Assembly: GCA_030705725.1 (NCBI GenBank)
Contig: JAUZPW010000079.1
Span: 1 to 6,778 of the forward strand
Direction: 5' to 3'
Length of the DNA stretch: 6,778 bases
Source: Bacillota bacterium
GTDB taxonomy: Bacteria > Bacillota > Clostridia > Oscillospirales > Butyricicoccaceae
The notes under the pieces are model-generated. The model was given only the letters and a program-made list of their open reading frames with translations. It was not told where the DNA came from and did no database searches. Position 1 is the first letter of the stretch. Every line of letters begins with the position of its first letter. This document shows, piece after piece, positions 5,860 to 6,778 of the stretch. Position numbers and translations under genes: made by a program.

Positions 5860-6006
5860 ATGGACAAAGCCGCGAAAGAGTTGCTTTCGCGGCATGCCAT
5901 GCGATGCTTTTATTGGGCCGGGAGCTTTTTAATAGAGGTTTCCGGTTTATTATGTTCTCATTGGGCACTCCCGGCCTGGTTTGATTTTTCTCGCGGGGCC
6001 GCGTAG
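5860..6006 (+). CDS. Doubtful 48-codon ORF after the HD gene
   Basis: ATG 5860 follows the HD stop by 2 bp and has GAAGG (5849-5853) 6 nt upstream, so it is placed to be translated by coupling. It ends at TAG 6004-6006. The product would start MDKAAKELLSRHAM and have a hydrophobic middle with three tryptophans. Against it: the 10-bp hairpin at 5869-5893 and the 9-bp inverted repeat at 5916-5976 lie within it, the composition is unlike the neighbours, and no family is recognised. It is most likely a chance frame through structured sequence. Confidence 0.15.
   Translation: MDKAAKELLSRHAMRCFYWAGSFLIEVSGLLCSHWALPAWFDFSRGAA
5869..5893 (+). other. Strong hairpin just after the HD gene
   Basis: GCCGCGAAAG pairs perfectly with CTTTCGCGGC over a 5-nt loop (AGTTG), beginning 11 nt after the HD stop. 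The nearest T run (CTTTT, 5907-5911) is 14 nt beyond the stem, too far for a canonical terminator. It may mark the mRNA 3' end by trimming, or belong to the structured spacer. Confidence 0.6.
5915..5989 (+). terminator. Possible terminator of the wecC-like/HD operon
   Basis: GGGCCGGGAG (5915-5924) pairs with CTCCCGGCCT (5968-5977), 9 Watson-Crick pairs plus a G-U, and is followed by GGTTTGATTTTT. The T-rich tail fits a terminator, but the 43-nt loop is long and the T run is interrupted. No better terminator lies between the HD gene and rpe. Confidence 0.35.
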
Positions 6007-6140
6007 AGAGCTATGCAGCCCCGGTATATCAACAGCAGCGGATAGGTCACCCGCGACGGAGTAAAAAGCCGGATAAAACGGGCGGGAGGACGGCACCGCA
6101 CGCTGGAATTTTCCGCTGCTAGTAAACTATATGCAACGGC

Positions 6141-6159
6141 GCCGGTACCTGTTACCGGC
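6141..6159. other. Short perfect hairpin in the rpe leader region
   Basis: GCCGGTA pairs with TACCGGC across a 5-nt loop (CCTGT). It is directly followed by a second small hairpin (CTGC/GCAG, 6160-6173). No T tract follows on the plus strand. It lies about 70 nt before the rpe start. Confidence 0.45.
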
Positions 6160-6227
6160 CTGCTTAGTGGCAGATTCACGGCATTAGGGAAAACAAAATA
6201 AAACACGGATTTATAAGGTGAAAAAAC

Positions 6228-6778
6228 ATGAAGGTGGCGCCATCAATTTTATCGGCTGATTTTGCAAATCTTGAAAGGGACGTCCGGCTTATTGAAGAGG
6301 CCGGGGCGACGTATGCTCATATAGACGTTATGGACGGGCATTTTGTCCCGAACATCACAATAGGCGCGCCGGTCGTTAAGGCTCTACGCAGGGTGACAAA
6401 AATGCCTCTGGATGTCCATCTTATGATTTCCGAGCCGGAACGCTACATCGGGGATTTTATAAAGGCCGGAGCCGACATAATTACTGTGCACCTTGAGTCC
6501 GATGGAGACGTGCTAAAGCAAATAGAAATGATAAAAAACGGTGGGGCGCTGGCCTCCGTTTCTATTAAGCCCAATACGCCTGAAAAAGAGCTTTTCAGGC
6601 TTCTTCCTATACTTGATATGGCGCTTATAATGACCGTTGAGCCGGGCTTCGGCGGTCAGGGGCTAATTTTAGAGACGATCGAAAAAATCAGAAAGCTCAA
6701 ACTGGAGATAGACAAGAATAAATATGCCTGCCTTATCGAGGCGGACGGCGGGATAACGCTTGATAATGCCGCCGGCAT
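6228..6778 (+). CDS. rpe: Ribulose-phosphate 3-epimerase (Rpe), 5' part
   Basis: Rpe interconverts D-ribulose 5-phosphate and D-xylulose 5-phosphate in the pentose phosphate pathway. It is a cytoplasmic metal-dependent TIM barrel. The window holds about 183 codons, open to the right edge; the family is about 215-220 aa, so some 35 residues are missing. Seen: APSILSADF (4-12) with Ser7; HIDVMDGHFVPNIT (31-44) with metal ligand His31 and catalytic/metal Asp33; DVHLMI (62-67) with His64; TVHLE (86-90); SIKPNTP (112-118); IMTVEPGFGGQ (134-144); and EADGGI (171-176) with the second catalytic Asp173. AAGGTG (6215-6220) lies 7 nt before ATG 6228. In many Firmicutes rpe follows rsgA; here the upstream neighbour is the structured spacer and the HD gene. 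Its own promoter is not evident. Confidence 0.97.
   Translation, partial: MKVAPSILSADFANLERDVRLIEEAGATYAHIDVMDGHFVPNITIGAPVVKALRRVTKMPLDVHLMISEPERYIGDFIKAGADIITVHLESDGDVLKQIEMIKNGGALASVSIKPNTPEKELFRLLPILDMALIMTVEPGFGGQGLILETIEKIRKLKLEIDKNKYACLIEADGGITLDNAAG

Larger units (their letters stand above)
5858..6227. other. GC-rich, inverted-repeat-rich spacer before rpe
   Basis: A stretch of 370 bp with no convincing long gene. By hand count 6001-6120 is about 59% G+C, well above the AT-rich spacers at 220-376 and 3931-4067. It holds several exact inverted repeats: 5869-5878 with 5884-5893 (10 bp), 5916-5924 with 5968-5976 (9 bp), 5994-5999 with 6018-6023 (6 bp), 6034-6042 with 6112-6120 (9 bp) and 6141-6147 with 6153-6159 (7 bp). 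I checked by eye for cobalamin, TPP, FMN, lysine, SAM, c-di-GMP and T-box leader signatures, and for RNase P, tmRNA and SRP RNA cores, and found none. No strong promoter for rpe was seen. It may be a structured RNA, the rpe leader, an intergenic repeat, or decayed sequence. Confidence 0.6.

Noticed and set aside
5646..5984. Plus-strand 112-codon frame overlapping the end of the HD gene
   Set aside because: Out-of-frame shadow: most of it lies inside the HD coding region, whose metal ligands are well conserved, and it has no ribosome site of its own.
6086..6105. T-box-like string near GGACGGCACCGCACG
   Set aside because: It only loosely resembles the T-box antiterminator bulge. No specifier stem I features or terminator follow, and rpe is not a usual T-box target.
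5958..6206. Minus-strand 82-codon open frame in the spacer before rpe
   Set aside because: It begins with GTG and has no ribosome binding site. Its composition is Arg/Pro/Ser-rich as expected of a chance frame in GC-rich sequence, it runs through the inverted repeats, and no family is recognised.

Overview
The window looks like chromosomal housekeeping DNA from a Gram-positive bacterium of the Firmicutes, probably class Clostridia. Three things suggest this: strong GGAGG-type ribosome binding sites, sigma-A-like promoters in AT-rich spacers, and a murA / YycJ-type metallo-hydrolase / rlmH block. In Bacillus, yycJ and rlmH also lie close together. No taxonomic marker beyond gene content was available. 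No transposase, integrase, phage gene, CRISPR array or antibiotic-resistance gene was seen.

Layout from left to right. (1) A minus-strand tRNA-Thr(CGU) with encoded CCA runs directly into a rho-independent terminator at the left edge; its best promoter lies about 100 bp upstream. (2) A plus-strand operon follows from its own promoter: murA (first committed step of peptidoglycan synthesis), a YycJ/WalJ-type metallo-beta-lactamase-fold hydrolase, and rlmH (23S rRNA methyltransferase). It ends at a strong, probably bidirectional terminator. (3) A convergent minus-strand gene encodes a 1-phosphofructokinase-family (PfkB fold) sugar kinase. (4) A short divergent promoter region holds two operator-like dyads. 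(5) A plus-strand pair follows: a WecC-type UDP-N-acetyl-mannosamine dehydrogenase closely followed by a small HD-domain phosphohydrolase. (6) About 370 bp of unusually GC-rich, inverted-repeat-rich spacer has no convincing gene. (7) The 5' part of rpe (ribulose-5-phosphate 3-epimerase) runs off the right edge.

Two starts should be moved from the first ATG to a downstream non-ATG codon. For murA, GTG at 383 gives proper Shine-Dalgarno spacing and puts the active-site lysine at residue 22, as in E. coli MurA. For the sugar kinase, TTG at 3915 is preferred because the GGAGGT lies inside the longer reading frame and the predicted promoter leaves almost no leader before the upstream ATG.

Functionally the window mixes cell-wall precursor supply (murA), ribosome modification (rlmH), surface-glycan precursor supply (wecC-like), and sugar phosphate metabolism (sugar kinase, rpe). 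The least explained stretch is the spacer at 5858-6227. It is richer in G+C than the other spacers, carries at least five inverted repeats, and has mutually exclusive pairing options. It could be a structured RNA or leader, an intergenic repeat, or decayed sequence. I recognise no known riboswitch class in it.
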